NCBI GenBank assembly: GCA_022826925.1
Contig: JAJDTX010000130.1
Location: 25,928 to 89,927 of the forward strand
Source: Bryobacterales bacterium
Lineage (GTDB): Bacteria > Acidobacteriota > Terriglobia > Bryobacterales > UBA6623
Length of the DNA: 64,000 nt
Direction: 5' to 3'
Part shown: one piece after another, positions 54,680 to 63,717 of the stretch
Layout: the number at the start of each line of letters is the position of its first letter
Position numbering within the stretch: position 1 is the first letter of the stretch
The notes under the pieces: model-generated
Databases searched by the model: none
What the model was told of the DNA's origin: nothing
What the model saw: only the letters and a program-made list of their open reading frames with translations
Program-made: the position numbers and the translations under genes

Positions 54680-56101
54680 CTAGGGGGCTGCCGCTGCTGA
54701 CGCGGAACTTGCAATGGGAATGCGCACTGCCTGCGGAGAAGTGGGAAGTTTCGCATCAGCCGGATCGATGACTTGGAGTTCGCGCCAGTCGTATAGCGTC
54801 CGCTTGACTACCGCGGAATACTGGCCGTTTGGGTTCGTCCTGAGATATGCATCGTAGAGCTTGGCCGCTTGCTCGAACTCTCCCCGCCGTCCATGCACTT
54901 CGGCCAGAACGAGATAGCTCATTGGCCAGCGGTCGATTTCGCCGGCCTTCTCGAGCATCTCGATCATCAACTCCGCTTTTGACAACTTGCCATTCTTGAG
55001 CGCCGCAAAACCGCTGTAGAAGCGGAATCTCATGGAGCCTGGGGACATTGCGAGATAGCTGTCGGTGAGCAACTCGAGTTCGTTCCAGTCCCGTTCCTCG
55101 GCGGCCATTTCGATCAATGCTGCGTACGGCTTCAAAAACCGACCGTCAATTCTAACGGCGTGCTTGAATGCCCTGCGGGCACTTTCCCTCTCGCCGAGTC
55201 CCAGGCGAGCTCTGCCCAGTGCCTCCCAAGCAGCGGCAAACTGCGGATGCAACTCCACTGCGCGCTCTAGGAAGGGAATCGCCCCTGCGTGGTCGGGATA
55301 TTCTACGGATCGCAGTGCTTTCGCTCCTCTCTTGTATGCCTTCCTCGCCTTCTTGGGCGCCGTCAGTGTCGTGAAGCTGACGGGGTCGCCAGACGCCCCG
55401 TCAATGCGGCTTAAAACGATTGTGCCAACCTTGGCGCGGCTCCTCGAGCGGGACATGCCCAGCCAAAGCTCGCTCGAACGATAGCCCGGCAAATCGGCGT
55501 ACAGCCAGCAGTTCGATAGGTTCATGCTGCCTCGCCTTGCTCTAATCGGTGCGCCCGGTGTTCCGAAGAAGGCCATCCGGGCGCTCGCGTCCGACATGGC
55601 CAGCACAGGGCTGCAGCTAGGCTGAAACGAGAAGCGGCCCCTTCTGTCTGTGTATACCTGCGGGAGCGACTGGTGGCCACAATCGATCCTAATGACTACT
55701 GGTTCGGGCAGGCCCTCCTCGCCCTCGACGATCACCTTTCCCGCCAGGATGATCGGCAGGAACAAGCGATTCGCGCTGCGATCCCTGAACTGAGGCCGCC
55801 TCGTCCCCGCCGACGATGTCGATGGCCGGGTCTGACTGCCCGACGACGAACCGTAAGTGTTTCTGGATCTCCCGTACGTGTTGCTGGACGTTCCGTAAGA
55901 ACTGCTGGAGGTTCCGTAGCTGCTGCTCGACGTGCCGTAGGAATTGCTGGAAGTGCTGCGGGTAGTGCTGGAACTGCCGTACGAATTGCTGGAAGAGGAA
56001 GAACTGCCGCCGCGTTGTTGTGACTGGCCAAACACCGCACGACCCGAAATCGCTAGCGCAACGCTGAGCAGGCATGCGGCCGCGAATACAAGTCTATGCA
56101 T
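54680..56101 (-). CDS. Secreted Ser/Tyr-rich + TPR protein, copy 2
   Basis: 473-aa paralogue of the neighbours on both sides, same domain order: signal peptide (ending AVFGQ), Ser/Tyr/Gly/Thr heptad region (SSSSYGTSSNTYGRSRNTYGSS), carboxypeptidase-regulatory-like domain (LFLPIILAGKVIVEGEEGLPEPVVIRIDCGHQSLP), then TPRs with HPQFAAAWEALGRARLGLG and AMSPGSMRFRFYSGFAAL. The heptad region is the shortest of the three and divergence is spread along the length, so the copies look old enough to vary but are still intact. ATG at 56101 is chosen because MHRLVF aligns with copies 1 and 3. Confidence 0.85.
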   Translation of the reverse strand: MHRLVFAAACLLSVALAISGRAVFGQSQQRGGSSSSSSNSYGSSSTTRSTSSNSYGTSSSSYGTSSSSYGTSSNTYGRSRNTYGSSSGSQTRPSTSSAGTRRPQFRDRSANRLFLPIILAGKVIVEGEEGLPEPVVIRIDCGHQSLPQVYTDRRGRFSFQPSCSPVLAMSDASARMAFFGTPGAPIRARRGSMNLSNCWLYADLPGYRSSELWLGMSRSRSRAKVGTIVLSRIDGASGDPVSFTTLTAPKKARKAYKRGAKALRSVEYPDHAGAIPFLERAVELHPQFAAAWEALGRARLGLGERESARRAFKHAVRIDGRFLKPYAALIEMAAEERDWNELELLTDSYLAMSPGSMRFRFYSGFAALKNGKLSKAELMIEMLEKAGEIDRWPMSYLVLAEVHGRRGEFEQAAKLYDAYLRTNPNGQYSAVVKRTLYDWRELQVIDPADAKLPTSPQAVRIPIASSASAAAAP

Positions 56102-56427
56102 AGTCGAATCGTGCTCCACCTCGACTGCGATGCCCGCGTCGGTGTGGCCCCAGCCTGGCTGTTCGGCAGCCATGCACTCTGACCCGGAGCCGATTCGGCC
56201 CGGATTGAATTCTCGGTGCTGGAAGATTGACTTGCACCTGCCACCACGCCCAGGAATCACCCATGCAGGATATGCTGTTGACGTTTAAGGGACGGATTCC
56301 GTTGCAGTGAATCGAGAGATTTCTCAAGCAGATGGAAGTCGGGCGTGCTCCGTACTGCGTTCGCGGCACGGTCTGACACTGTAGAGGCAGCGCTCGGAAA
56401 GCACGCACGCGATCATCGGCCGGGTGA

Positions 56428-57873
56428 CTAGGGGGCTGCCGTCGCTGACGCGGAACTGGCAATGGGCATGCGCGCTGCCTGCGGAGGGGTGGGAAGTTTC
56501 ACATCAGCCGGGTCGATGACTTGGAGCTCGCGCCAGTCGTATAGCATCCGCTCGACTACCTCGGCGTACTGGCCGTATGGAAGAGTCCTGAGATACATCT
56601 CGTATACCTTGGCCGCCTCCTTGAACTCTTCCCGCCGACAATGCACTTCGGCCAGAATGAGATAGCTCATCGGCCAGTTGTCCATTTCGCCAGCATTGCC
56701 GATCATCTCGACCATCGCCTCCGCTTTCGATGACTTGCCGTTCTTGAGGGCCGCGAAACTGTTGAATAGGCGCAATTTCATGGACCCTGGGGACATTGCT
56801 AGGTATCGGTCGGTGAGCGGCTCTAGTCCGCTCCAGTCCTTTTCTGCGACGGCCATTTCGATCAGCGGCAGGTACGGCTTTAGGAAGCGATCATCAATAT
56901 CTACGGAGCGCTCGAACGCCTCGCGTGCGCTTGCCGTCTCGCCAAGCCCCTGGCGGGCTCTGCCCAGTGCCTCCCAAGCGGCCGCAAACTCTGGATGCAG
57001 GTCCACTGCTTGCTCAAGGAGGGGAATCGCCGTTGCGTAGTCGGGCTCCTCGACGGAGCGGAGGGCCTTCGCTCCTTTCTCGTATGCCTTCCTAGCCTTC
57101 TTGGGCGCCGTCAGCGTCGTGAAGCTGACAGAGGCTCCGGATGCCCCCTTGATGGGGCTTAGAACGATTGTGCCGACATTATTCCGCCTGAGTGGCCGCC
57201 ACATGCCCAGCCAAAGGCGAGTCGACCGATAGCCTGGCGATTCGGCGTACAGCCAGCAGGCCGACAGGCTCACTCCGCCCCGCCCTGCTCCAAGCGGGTT
57301 ACCGGCCGGTCCTCCGAAAAATGCGCTCCGGACGCTCGCATCCGACTTGGCCGCCACCGGATTACAGCCAGGCTGAAACGAAAAGCGGCCCCTTCTGTCG
57401 GTGTAGGCCTGCGGAAGCGACCGGCTGCCACAATCGATCCAAACGACTACTGGCTCGGGCGGACGGGCGCCACCTTCGATGATCACTCTTCCAGACAAGA
57501 TGACCGGTAGGTACAGGCGACTCTCACTGCGCTCCTTCAGCCGGCGTGCCCGCCTCTGAGACGTCGATGACGACCGCCGGATCTGACCGCCCGACGAGGA
57601 ACCGTAGGTGCGGCGAGAGCCTCCGTAGGTATTGCGGGACGTACCGTAAGAACTGCTGGAGGTTCCGTAGCTGCTATTCGACGTGCCGTAGGAATTGCTG
57701 GAAGTGCTTCGGCTATGGCTAGAGCTGCCATAGCTGCTGCTGGAACTTCCGTACGAATTGCTGGAAGAGGATGAACTGCCCCCGCGCTGTTGCGATTGGG
57801 CGAATACCGAATGACCTGAAATCGCTAGCGCAACGCTGAGCAGGCATGTGCCCGCGAATGCAAGTCTATGCAC
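56428..57873 (-). CDS. Secreted Ser/Tyr-rich + TPR protein, copy 3
   Basis: 481-aa paralogue. At the place where the others have ATG, this copy has GTG (57873, VHRLAFAGTCLL), so it probably starts with GTG. Signal peptide, a heptad region with SNSSYGTSSSSYGTSRNTYGG and SHSRSTSSNSYGT, a beta domain (LYLPVILSGRVIIEGGARPPEPVVVWIDCGSRSLP) and TPRs follow. The TPR part is closest to copy 1, for example AFERSVDIDDRFLKPYLPLIEMAVAEKDW. Secreted or surface location is inferred from the signal peptide. Nothing points to an enzyme. Confidence 0.84.
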   Translation of the reverse strand: MHRLAFAGTCLLSVALAISGHSVFAQSQQRGGSSSSSSNSYGSSSSSYGSSSHSRSTSSNSYGTSNSSYGTSSSSYGTSRNTYGGSRRTYGSSSGGQIRRSSSTSQRRARRLKERSESRLYLPVILSGRVIIEGGARPPEPVVVWIDCGSRSLPQAYTDRRGRFSFQPGCNPVAAKSDASVRSAFFGGPAGNPLGAGRGGVSLSACWLYAESPGYRSTRLWLGMWRPLRRNNVGTIVLSPIKGASGASVSFTTLTAPKKARKAYEKGAKALRSVEEPDYATAIPLLEQAVDLHPEFAAAWEALGRARQGLGETASAREAFERSVDIDDRFLKPYLPLIEMAVAEKDWSGLEPLTDRYLAMSPGSMKLRLFNSFAALKNGKSSKAEAMVEMIGNAGEMDNWPMSYLILAEVHCRREEFKEAAKVYEMYLRTLPYGQYAEVVERMLYDWRELQVIDPADVKLPTPPQAARMPIASSASATAAP

Positions 57874-58270
57874 AGTCGAATCGTGCTCCACTTCGCCTGC
57901 GATGCCCGCGTGGGCGTGGTCCCAGCCTGGCAGGTCGGCAGCCATGCACTCTGACCCAGAGCCGATTCGGCCCAGATTGAATTCTCGGTACTGGAAAACT
58001 GACTTGCACCTGCCACCATGCCTCGGTGTCACCTATGCAGGAAATGCTGTTGACGTCTAAGGGACGGATTCAGTTGCAGTGAATCGATAGATTTCTTGGG
58101 CCGTTCCCGATCGTCCGGCTGCGTTGAGCGTCAAACCCGGCAGACGTCTCGCCGCACCGCCTACCGCGCTAACTCTGAAGGAACTCCTGCCTCGTCCGGT
58201 TCACACGAGCCGTCGCGCCACTTGGGGCGCGCGAGCAAGCTGTATGCCGAGGGTCCAGTGCCGCCCAGCT

Positions 58271-59980
58271 ATGGCAAGATTGAGGTTCGTGAGGATCCTA
58301 GTCGCTGTGGCCGCGTTGGCCCTTCTCCGCTGTGGCGACAGCCCCCCCTCGGGTGCAAACGAGCAGCCCCGGTTGTTTCGAGAGGCAGCCGCCGAGAACG
58401 GCCTTGCTTTCCATCACTTTCCCGGCGCGACCGGGAGATTCTACCTGCCCGAAATCATGGGTCCCGGCGTCGCATTGCTGGACTTCGACAGCGATGGCGA
58501 TCTGGACGTTTACCTGCTCCAAGGAGGAATGCTGGAAGAGGGCGCGGATCCGGCCCAATCGCTCTTCCCTACACAGGCTAGGCTTGGCAATCGCCTGTTT
58601 GAGAATCGTGTGATCCCAGATGGCGAACTCTCGTTCGTAGACTCGACGGAAAAGAGCGGGCTTGGGTTTGAGACGGTCGCCATGGGAGTGGCAGTGGGAG
58701 ACTTCGACGGCGACTCCGACCCAGACATGTATCTGACGAACCTGGGGCCGAACTTCTTGGTCCGTAATAACGGCGACGGCACGTTTGAAGCCGTGGACGG
58801 ACCTCAAGACACGCGGTGGAGCACATCCGCCTCGTTCGTCGACTACGACTCGGACGGGGACCTTGACCTATTTTTCGCAAATTTCGTCGACTTTTCGGTT
58901 GCTAACAACAAGGAGTGCTTCGCTCCGACCGGAGAGCGCGACTACTGCATCCCGACCGTGTATAACCCCGTACCGGACCGCCTGTTTCGCAATGATGGCG
59001 GGAGCTTTGCCGACGTATCGGTGACTGCCGGTCTGGGAAGCGCCTTCGGCAACGGGCTGGGAGTCATCGCAGCCGACCTTGACGACGATGGGCTCACCGA
59101 CCTTTACGTCGCCAACGACTCCACCGAGAACCAGCTCTGGCAAAATGTCGGCGAAGGCCGCTTTGAGGATCGCGCGATGCAAGTCGGCGCCTCCGTGAAC
59201 TCGGATGGACGCGCCGAAGCCGGCATGGGCGTTGTGGCGGCCGACTTCGATGGTGACGGCGACGACGATCTCCTAATGACCCACAACGTGCAGGAGACAA
59301 ACACCCTCTACCTCAACAACGGCACCGGCCAGTTCATCGATGCTACCAACCGTTTCGGGCTTGGAAACTCCAGCATGCCGTATACGGGTTTCGGGATCGC
59401 CTGGGAAGATTTCGACCATGACGGCACGCTCGACATCTTCATAGCCAATGGAGCGGTGGCCGTGATGGAAGGCCAGCGCGGAGAGCCGTTCCCATTCGTA
59501 CAGCCGAATCTGTTTTATCGAGGAGTGGCCGTCCGGTTCGAAGTTCCTGACGGGACCAATGTGTGGGGAACTGTCGAAGCCAGCACGAGCCGAGGGCTAG
59601 CGACTGGCGACCTCGACTTAGACGGTGACCTCGATGTGGTCGTCACGAACTGCAACGGCCCGGCCCGCCTATACCTGAACCAGACCGAGGGCGATCAATG
59701 GCTACGGATCAAGTTAGAAGGCTCTGGTGCCAACACATCGGGGCTGGGCTCGCGAGTCGGGCTGTGCCTCGACGATGGCGCGTGCATTTGGAGACGAATC
59801 CATCGCGATGGGAGTTATTTGAGTTCCAGCGAACCTGTCGCATACTTCGGGCTCAAGGACAGTGCAGCGCCCAGTCATATCGACGTCGAGTGGGCTGGTG
59901 GCGGCAGCGAACGCTACGTCCCCGAGGCTGTAGGGACGACCCTCACGTTGGTACAGGGCGGGGGGACCGCCGTTGATTGA
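58271..59980 (+). CDS. FG-GAP/ASPIC-UnbV repeat protein (CRTAC1-like), exported
   Basis: 569-aa protein. The N-terminus has a signal sequence with a Cys at position 21 in ALLRC; the Arg before Cys makes lipidation doubtful. Seven or more FG-GAP/EF-type modules follow, with calcium loops such as DFDSDGDLDVYLL, DFDGDSDPDMYLT, DYDSDGDLDLFFA, DLDDDGLTDLYVA, DFDGDGDDDLLMT and DLDLDGDLDVVVT. The C-terminal UnbV/ASPIC domain carries WLRIKLEGSGANTSGLGSRV and SSSEPVAYFGL. Such proteins are secreted propellers of unknown ligand, common in Acidobacteria. ATG at 58271; earlier in-frame ATG at 58124 would delay the signal. Confidence 0.9.
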   Translation: MARLRFVRILVAVAALALLRCGDSPPSGANEQPRLFREAAAENGLAFHHFPGATGRFYLPEIMGPGVALLDFDSDGDLDVYLLQGGMLEEGADPAQSLFPTQARLGNRLFENRVIPDGELSFVDSTEKSGLGFETVAMGVAVGDFDGDSDPDMYLTNLGPNFLVRNNGDGTFEAVDGPQDTRWSTSASFVDYDSDGDLDLFFANFVDFSVANNKECFAPTGERDYCIPTVYNPVPDRLFRNDGGSFADVSVTAGLGSAFGNGLGVIAADLDDDGLTDLYVANDSTENQLWQNVGEGRFEDRAMQVGASVNSDGRAEAGMGVVAADFDGDGDDDLLMTHNVQETNTLYLNNGTGQFIDATNRFGLGNSSMPYTGFGIAWEDFDHDGTLDIFIANGAVAVMEGQRGEPFPFVQPNLFYRGVAVRFEVPDGTNVWGTVEASTSRGLATGDLDLDGDLDVVVTNCNGPARLYLNQTEGDQWLRIKLEGSGANTSGLGSRVGLCLDDGACIWRRIHRDGSYLSSSEPVAYFGLKDSAAPSHIDVEWAGGGSERYVPEAVGTTLTLVQGGGTAVD

Positions 59981-60279
59981 CGTCTCGACTGAGGCAGGAG
60001 GAGATTCTCGACGAAACGCCGCGCGCTCGTCGGGCCGAGGTCATGCATGCATGACGCACTCTCTTCGAGATCCAGAAGTAGCCGTCCCAGGCTGTTTGTA
60101 CGCAGGCGGGCCGGTAGACACTGCGAACTCAAGCTAACAGCACGTCCTTATCCGAGCGGAGAGCTCGAGTCCGGAAATCTTTTGACCGCCAGCGGTTAGC
60201 GCACTCCTGCCGCTTAGTGCGCTTGAGCGCCTCGCAACCAAGGCCCCGATTGACGAACTCGTTGACAGCACGCGGCGAT
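59981..60279. other. ~300 bp intergenic
   Basis: No gene found. It separates the convergent FG-GAP gene and TonB receptor. The receptor's terminator lies at its right edge. Confidence 0.6.
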
Positions 60280-60320
60280 AAGCGAAAAGCCCGCCCTCGA
60301 TCCATGGATCGAGGGCGGGC
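60280..60320 (-). terminator. Rho-independent terminator of the Oar-like receptor
   Basis: Perfect 15-bp inverted repeat GCCCGCCCTCGATCC / GGATCGAGGGCGGGC at 60289-60303 and 60306-60320 with a 2-nt spacer. On the minus strand it is followed by TTTTCGCTTAT. It lies 25 bp after the receptor stop. Confidence 0.85.
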
Positions 60321-60345
60321 GGAAGCCGCTCTGCGGCTGAATTGC

Positions 60346-63300
60346 TTAGAAGATGAACTTCAAGCCGATCTGCAGATTGCGCGGTCGGCCAGCGCCGGAG
60401 ATGATACCGAAGTTGCGATTCCCAACCTGCACGTTCGGGAAGGCGAACTGCGGTGTGTTGGTAACGTTAAACGCCTCCAGGCGGAACTGCACCGAGTACT
60501 TCTCGCCCATGCGGAACTGCTTGTAGGCCGAGAAGTCCCACTGCGCGCGACCCGGGCCCGTGAGAATGCCCTTGCCTACGTCACCGAACGTGTGTGTCTC
60601 GTTCGGCGTGAAGGCTGCTGGGTTCCACCAGCCCGACGGGTCTTGGTTCGGCATGTTGACATCTTGCCCGGGAACCACGTCCGGCCGGTCGCCACCGCCG
60701 ATATTGGCCGGGTTGCCGCGCACGCTGGGCGTTGCCGGAGTCCCGCTGGACACGGTCATGATCGTGCCTGCCGACCAGCCGCCCAACAATGCGTTCGTGA
60801 CCCCGCCCCAGCCACTGCCGAAACGCTTGCCGCGGCCCCATGGCAACTCGTACACAAAGCTGCCCACGAAGCGGTGCCGCTGGTCGGTCGGATTCGACCC
60901 GCGCTCTCGCGTCAGGTCGAGCACGTCCAGCACTAAGCGAGCACTTTCACCCGGTGAACCGCCAGACCCAGGAATCGCGCGAATGTCGCCGATCGCATGC
61001 GACCACTGATACGACACGATGTAGGTCACACCCTCGGAGTAGCGCTTCTCCAACTTGGTGTGGAAGCCGTGATACAGGGTGTTCCAGCGGTTGGAATGGG
61101 TATTCTGACGCCCCAACGTGATGAAGCACAGACAGCCATCGAAGAACTCACCAGAATACGGATTGCCCGGGAATTCCACATCTCCGCGCACCGCCCACGG
61201 CACGAACGTGCGCTTCCAAGGGCGGCGCTCGTTGGGGGAGGTGTTGGGGCCGAAAGTACGATCCAGCACGGGATCGTAAACCGACTCACCCGGGCGCGGA
61301 GCGTTCTCGTCCCAGCGACCCATGACGTGGTTCATCTTGTTCCCGAAGTAACCTACCTCCCACAACACGTCCGAAAAGATAGTGCGCTGGATGTTGACGT
61401 TCCAGTTCTGGGCCATCGGCCATGGGGGGTCTTCGTCCCAAGCCGACATTTCCACGCCGCGCGCGTTCGATGCCGAGATCGTGCCCGGCGGCAAGCCCTG
61501 TCGCATGGACAGGTAGGGGTCCGCGCGCCCCGTCGTCAGCGTCGCCTTGAAGTGGAACGGCGGCATTGTCTCCATGAACTCGCCGCCACCCGTGTTGGTG
61601 ATATTGCCGTAGAAGATCCCATAAGCCGCTCGGATCACGGTCTTCTCATTGACTCGATAGGCCATGCCGAAGCGGGGTGCGAAGTTGTTGTTGTCGCGGT
61701 CGATCAGCGCGCGGTCGGCCCGCGAATTGCCCTCGTGGCCCGCGACCCGGATTCGGCCCTGCGAGCCCCTGCCGCCCCCGCGGGAGAACAGGCCGATACC
61801 GTTCCTTGTCTCGATCCACGGGGCGTTGTTCTCGTAACGAACCCCAAGGTTCAAGGTCAGCTTCTCGCTGACTTTCCAATCGTCCTGCACGTAGAAGTGC
61901 AAGAACGGGGCGCGCATATTCATGTAGACCGTGTTCGAGCCGAATATTTCGCGCGGGTAGCCCAGCAGGAAGTCGCCCAGCGCATCGCCGCCGCCGCGGT
62001 TCACCGGGGATTGCTCGGTGAAGCGCCCGTCGAAGATGATCGTGCCCATGGTGCGCTGCGGGTTGTCGATGAAGCTCTGCAGGAAGAAGAGCTGCGCCCC
62101 GAACTTGACCGCATGGTTGCCCACTGTCAGCGTGTTGTCGGCCGAGAACTGCCGCGTCTGTGACTGGATCAGGTTCGGGCGGAAGGTGTTGGTTCCGATC
62201 GGATACCAAGGGGACATGGACATCTCAGAGACGCCACGCAAGTTCTGGTTGAAGCCTTGCAGCCCGATCTTTGCGTTCACATTGTCAGGGATGTCGAGAT
62301 GCGTTTCGATGTCAGAGTCGATGTAGTTCCAGCCGACTCGGAAGTTGGACACGAGCAGCGGGCTCCAGACACGGTTCCAGCCCACCACGGCATTGTTGCT
62401 CGTCACATCGTAGGGCCCGCCTCGGGTGAGCGAGCCGAACTCGGTGGGGGGCAGCCGCGGCGGATTGTTGACAACCTGCTGCTGGTTGCTCCAGCGAGCG
62501 AAGATGTTGTCGGCATTGGTCAGGTTGTGGTCCCAGCGGATGTCCCACTTGTAGAAGTCTTGGTTGCGCGGCGGCTGGAACGTGAAGTTCCGCCTGAAGC
62601 CCTCGCGCTGGGGGTCAGGCCACCAGTTGCGCATGATGTTGGTGACGGGATCGAACCGCGAAGCCGGGATTTGATTGTTGTCGAAAGGTTGACGCGCGTC
62701 GCTTTCAAGGGTGAGGGGATCATGCACTGCACGGTCGTACCCACTGAAGTCCCCGTTCTTCATCGCCGCCGTGGGAACGCCTGCGACGTACGTGGCCGTT
62801 TCGCGAATGTCGGTCCATTCAGCATCGCCGAATAGGAACGACTTGTTGCGCTTGATGGGCCCGCCCACTGCGAAACCGTACTGCTTCCTGCCGAACTGCG
62901 GCTTCTCTTGCTCGGGATTGGCGAAGTAATGTCTGGCATCGAGCACTTCGTCGCGCATGAAATAGAAGCCCGTTCCGTGCAGGTCGTTAGTGCCCGATTT
63001 GATCGCCAGCGAGATGATGCCCGCGGAGGAGCGGCCGTACTCGGCCGAAAAGCCGTTCGTGATCACCTTGAACTCAGAAATGGCGTCAACGTTGGGCTTG
63101 ACGACTTCCTTCTGGCGGCCCTGGGACGCGATCGACTGGTTGTTATTGTCCATGCCGTCCATCAAGAAGCCGACCTCCGAACCGCGCTGGCCGCCGATCG
63201 AGACACCCTGACCGCGCGAGGGCGCGACGCCGGCCGAGATCAGGGCAAGCTGAAGATAGTCCCGCCCGTTCAACGGGAGATCAACGATCTGCCTGTTCTC

Positions 63301-63717
63301 GATTACCGTGCCAGCCGACGCTTCGGTGGTCTGCAGCAGCGGAGCGGCCGCCTCGACCTCGATGACTTCGGTCACAGCACCGATCTCGAGCGTGATGTCG
63401 AGTTGGCGCGTATCTCCGATTGATAGCGAGATACCGCTGCCTGAATACTGCTTGAAGCCTTCGGATTCGGCGATGACGATGTATTCGCCAATCCTGAGAG
63501 GCGGCGAGCGAAAATTGCCAGTCTCATTGGACTGGGTGGAGTACTCCGTTCCGGTAGCGAGGTGAGCAAAGGTCACGCTCGTGCCGGGTATGACGGCACC
63601 CGTGCTATCGGAAACGGTGCCAACGATCAGGGCGGTGTCAGCTGCTTGACCGTAGAGTGCGCCACTGCACAGCATCACCGCCAAGAGCGCTACCAGCGCT
63701 CGACGAATCTGATTCAC
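60346..63717 (-). CDS. TonB-dependent receptor, Oar-like
   Basis: 1123-aa outer-membrane receptor. The GTG at 63717 is the likely start: AGGAGG lies eight bases upstream, while the ATG at 63738 would overlap that site. After a signal peptide (ending LYGQ) come a CarboxypepD_reg domain (VGTVSDSTGAVIPGTSVTF, ~30-115), a plug (DLPLNGRDYLQLALISAG ... GFLMDGMDNNNQ ... EYGRSSAGIISLAIKSGTN) and a long barrel ending LQIGLKFIF. Clearly a different receptor from the one at 22307-25414. Substrate unknown. A strong terminator follows. Confidence 0.93.
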   Translation of the reverse strand: MNQIRRALVALLAVMLCSGALYGQAADTALIVGTVSDSTGAVIPGTSVTFAHLATGTEYSTQSNETGNFRSPPLRIGEYIVIAESEGFKQYSGSGISLSIGDTRQLDITLEIGAVTEVIEVEAAAPLLQTTEASAGTVIENRQIVDLPLNGRDYLQLALISAGVAPSRGQGVSIGGQRGSEVGFLMDGMDNNNQSIASQGRQKEVVKPNVDAISEFKVITNGFSAEYGRSSAGIISLAIKSGTNDLHGTGFYFMRDEVLDARHYFANPEQEKPQFGRKQYGFAVGGPIKRNKSFLFGDAEWTDIRETATYVAGVPTAAMKNGDFSGYDRAVHDPLTLESDARQPFDNNQIPASRFDPVTNIMRNWWPDPQREGFRRNFTFQPPRNQDFYKWDIRWDHNLTNADNIFARWSNQQQVVNNPPRLPPTEFGSLTRGGPYDVTSNNAVVGWNRVWSPLLVSNFRVGWNYIDSDIETHLDIPDNVNAKIGLQGFNQNLRGVSEMSMSPWYPIGTNTFRPNLIQSQTRQFSADNTLTVGNHAVKFGAQLFFLQSFIDNPQRTMGTIIFDGRFTEQSPVNRGGGDALGDFLLGYPREIFGSNTVYMNMRAPFLHFYVQDDWKVSEKLTLNLGVRYENNAPWIETRNGIGLFSRGGGRGSQGRIRVAGHEGNSRADRALIDRDNNNFAPRFGMAYRVNEKTVIRAAYGIFYGNITNTGGGEFMETMPPFHFKATLTTGRADPYLSMRQGLPPGTISASNARGVEMSAWDEDPPWPMAQNWNVNIQRTIFSDVLWEVGYFGNKMNHVMGRWDENAPRPGESVYDPVLDRTFGPNTSPNERRPWKRTFVPWAVRGDVEFPGNPYSGEFFDGCLCFITLGRQNTHSNRWNTLYHGFHTKLEKRYSEGVTYIVSYQWSHAIGDIRAIPGSGGSPGESARLVLDVLDLTRERGSNPTDQRHRFVGSFVYELPWGRGKRFGSGWGGVTNALLGGWSAGTIMTVSSGTPATPSVRGNPANIGGGDRPDVVPGQDVNMPNQDPSGWWNPAAFTPNETHTFGDVGKGILTGPGRAQWDFSAYKQFRMGEKYSVQFRLEAFNVTNTPQFAFPNVQVGNRNFGIISGAGRPRNLQIGLKFIF

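Larger units (their letters stand above)
52825..58098. repeat. Three tandem ~1.75 kb repeat units
   Basis: The block consists of three head-to-tail homologous units, about 52825-54575, 54576-56325 and 56326-58098. Each has a ~250-bp leader, a Ser/Tyr-TPR gene on the minus strand and a ~90-bp 3' flank. Landmark TTGCAGTGAATCGA occurs near 54554, 56302 and 58074, so the period is 1748 and 1772 bp. The string GTGACTAGGGGGCT marks the 3' end of each gene (near 52905, 54676, 56425). Confidence 0.85.

Noticed and set aside
52900..58000. Regular short repeats in the triplicated genes, considered as CRISPR-like
   Set aside because: The 21-bp repeats have no spacers and are in frame with coding Ser/Tyr heptads; the array is protein-coding.
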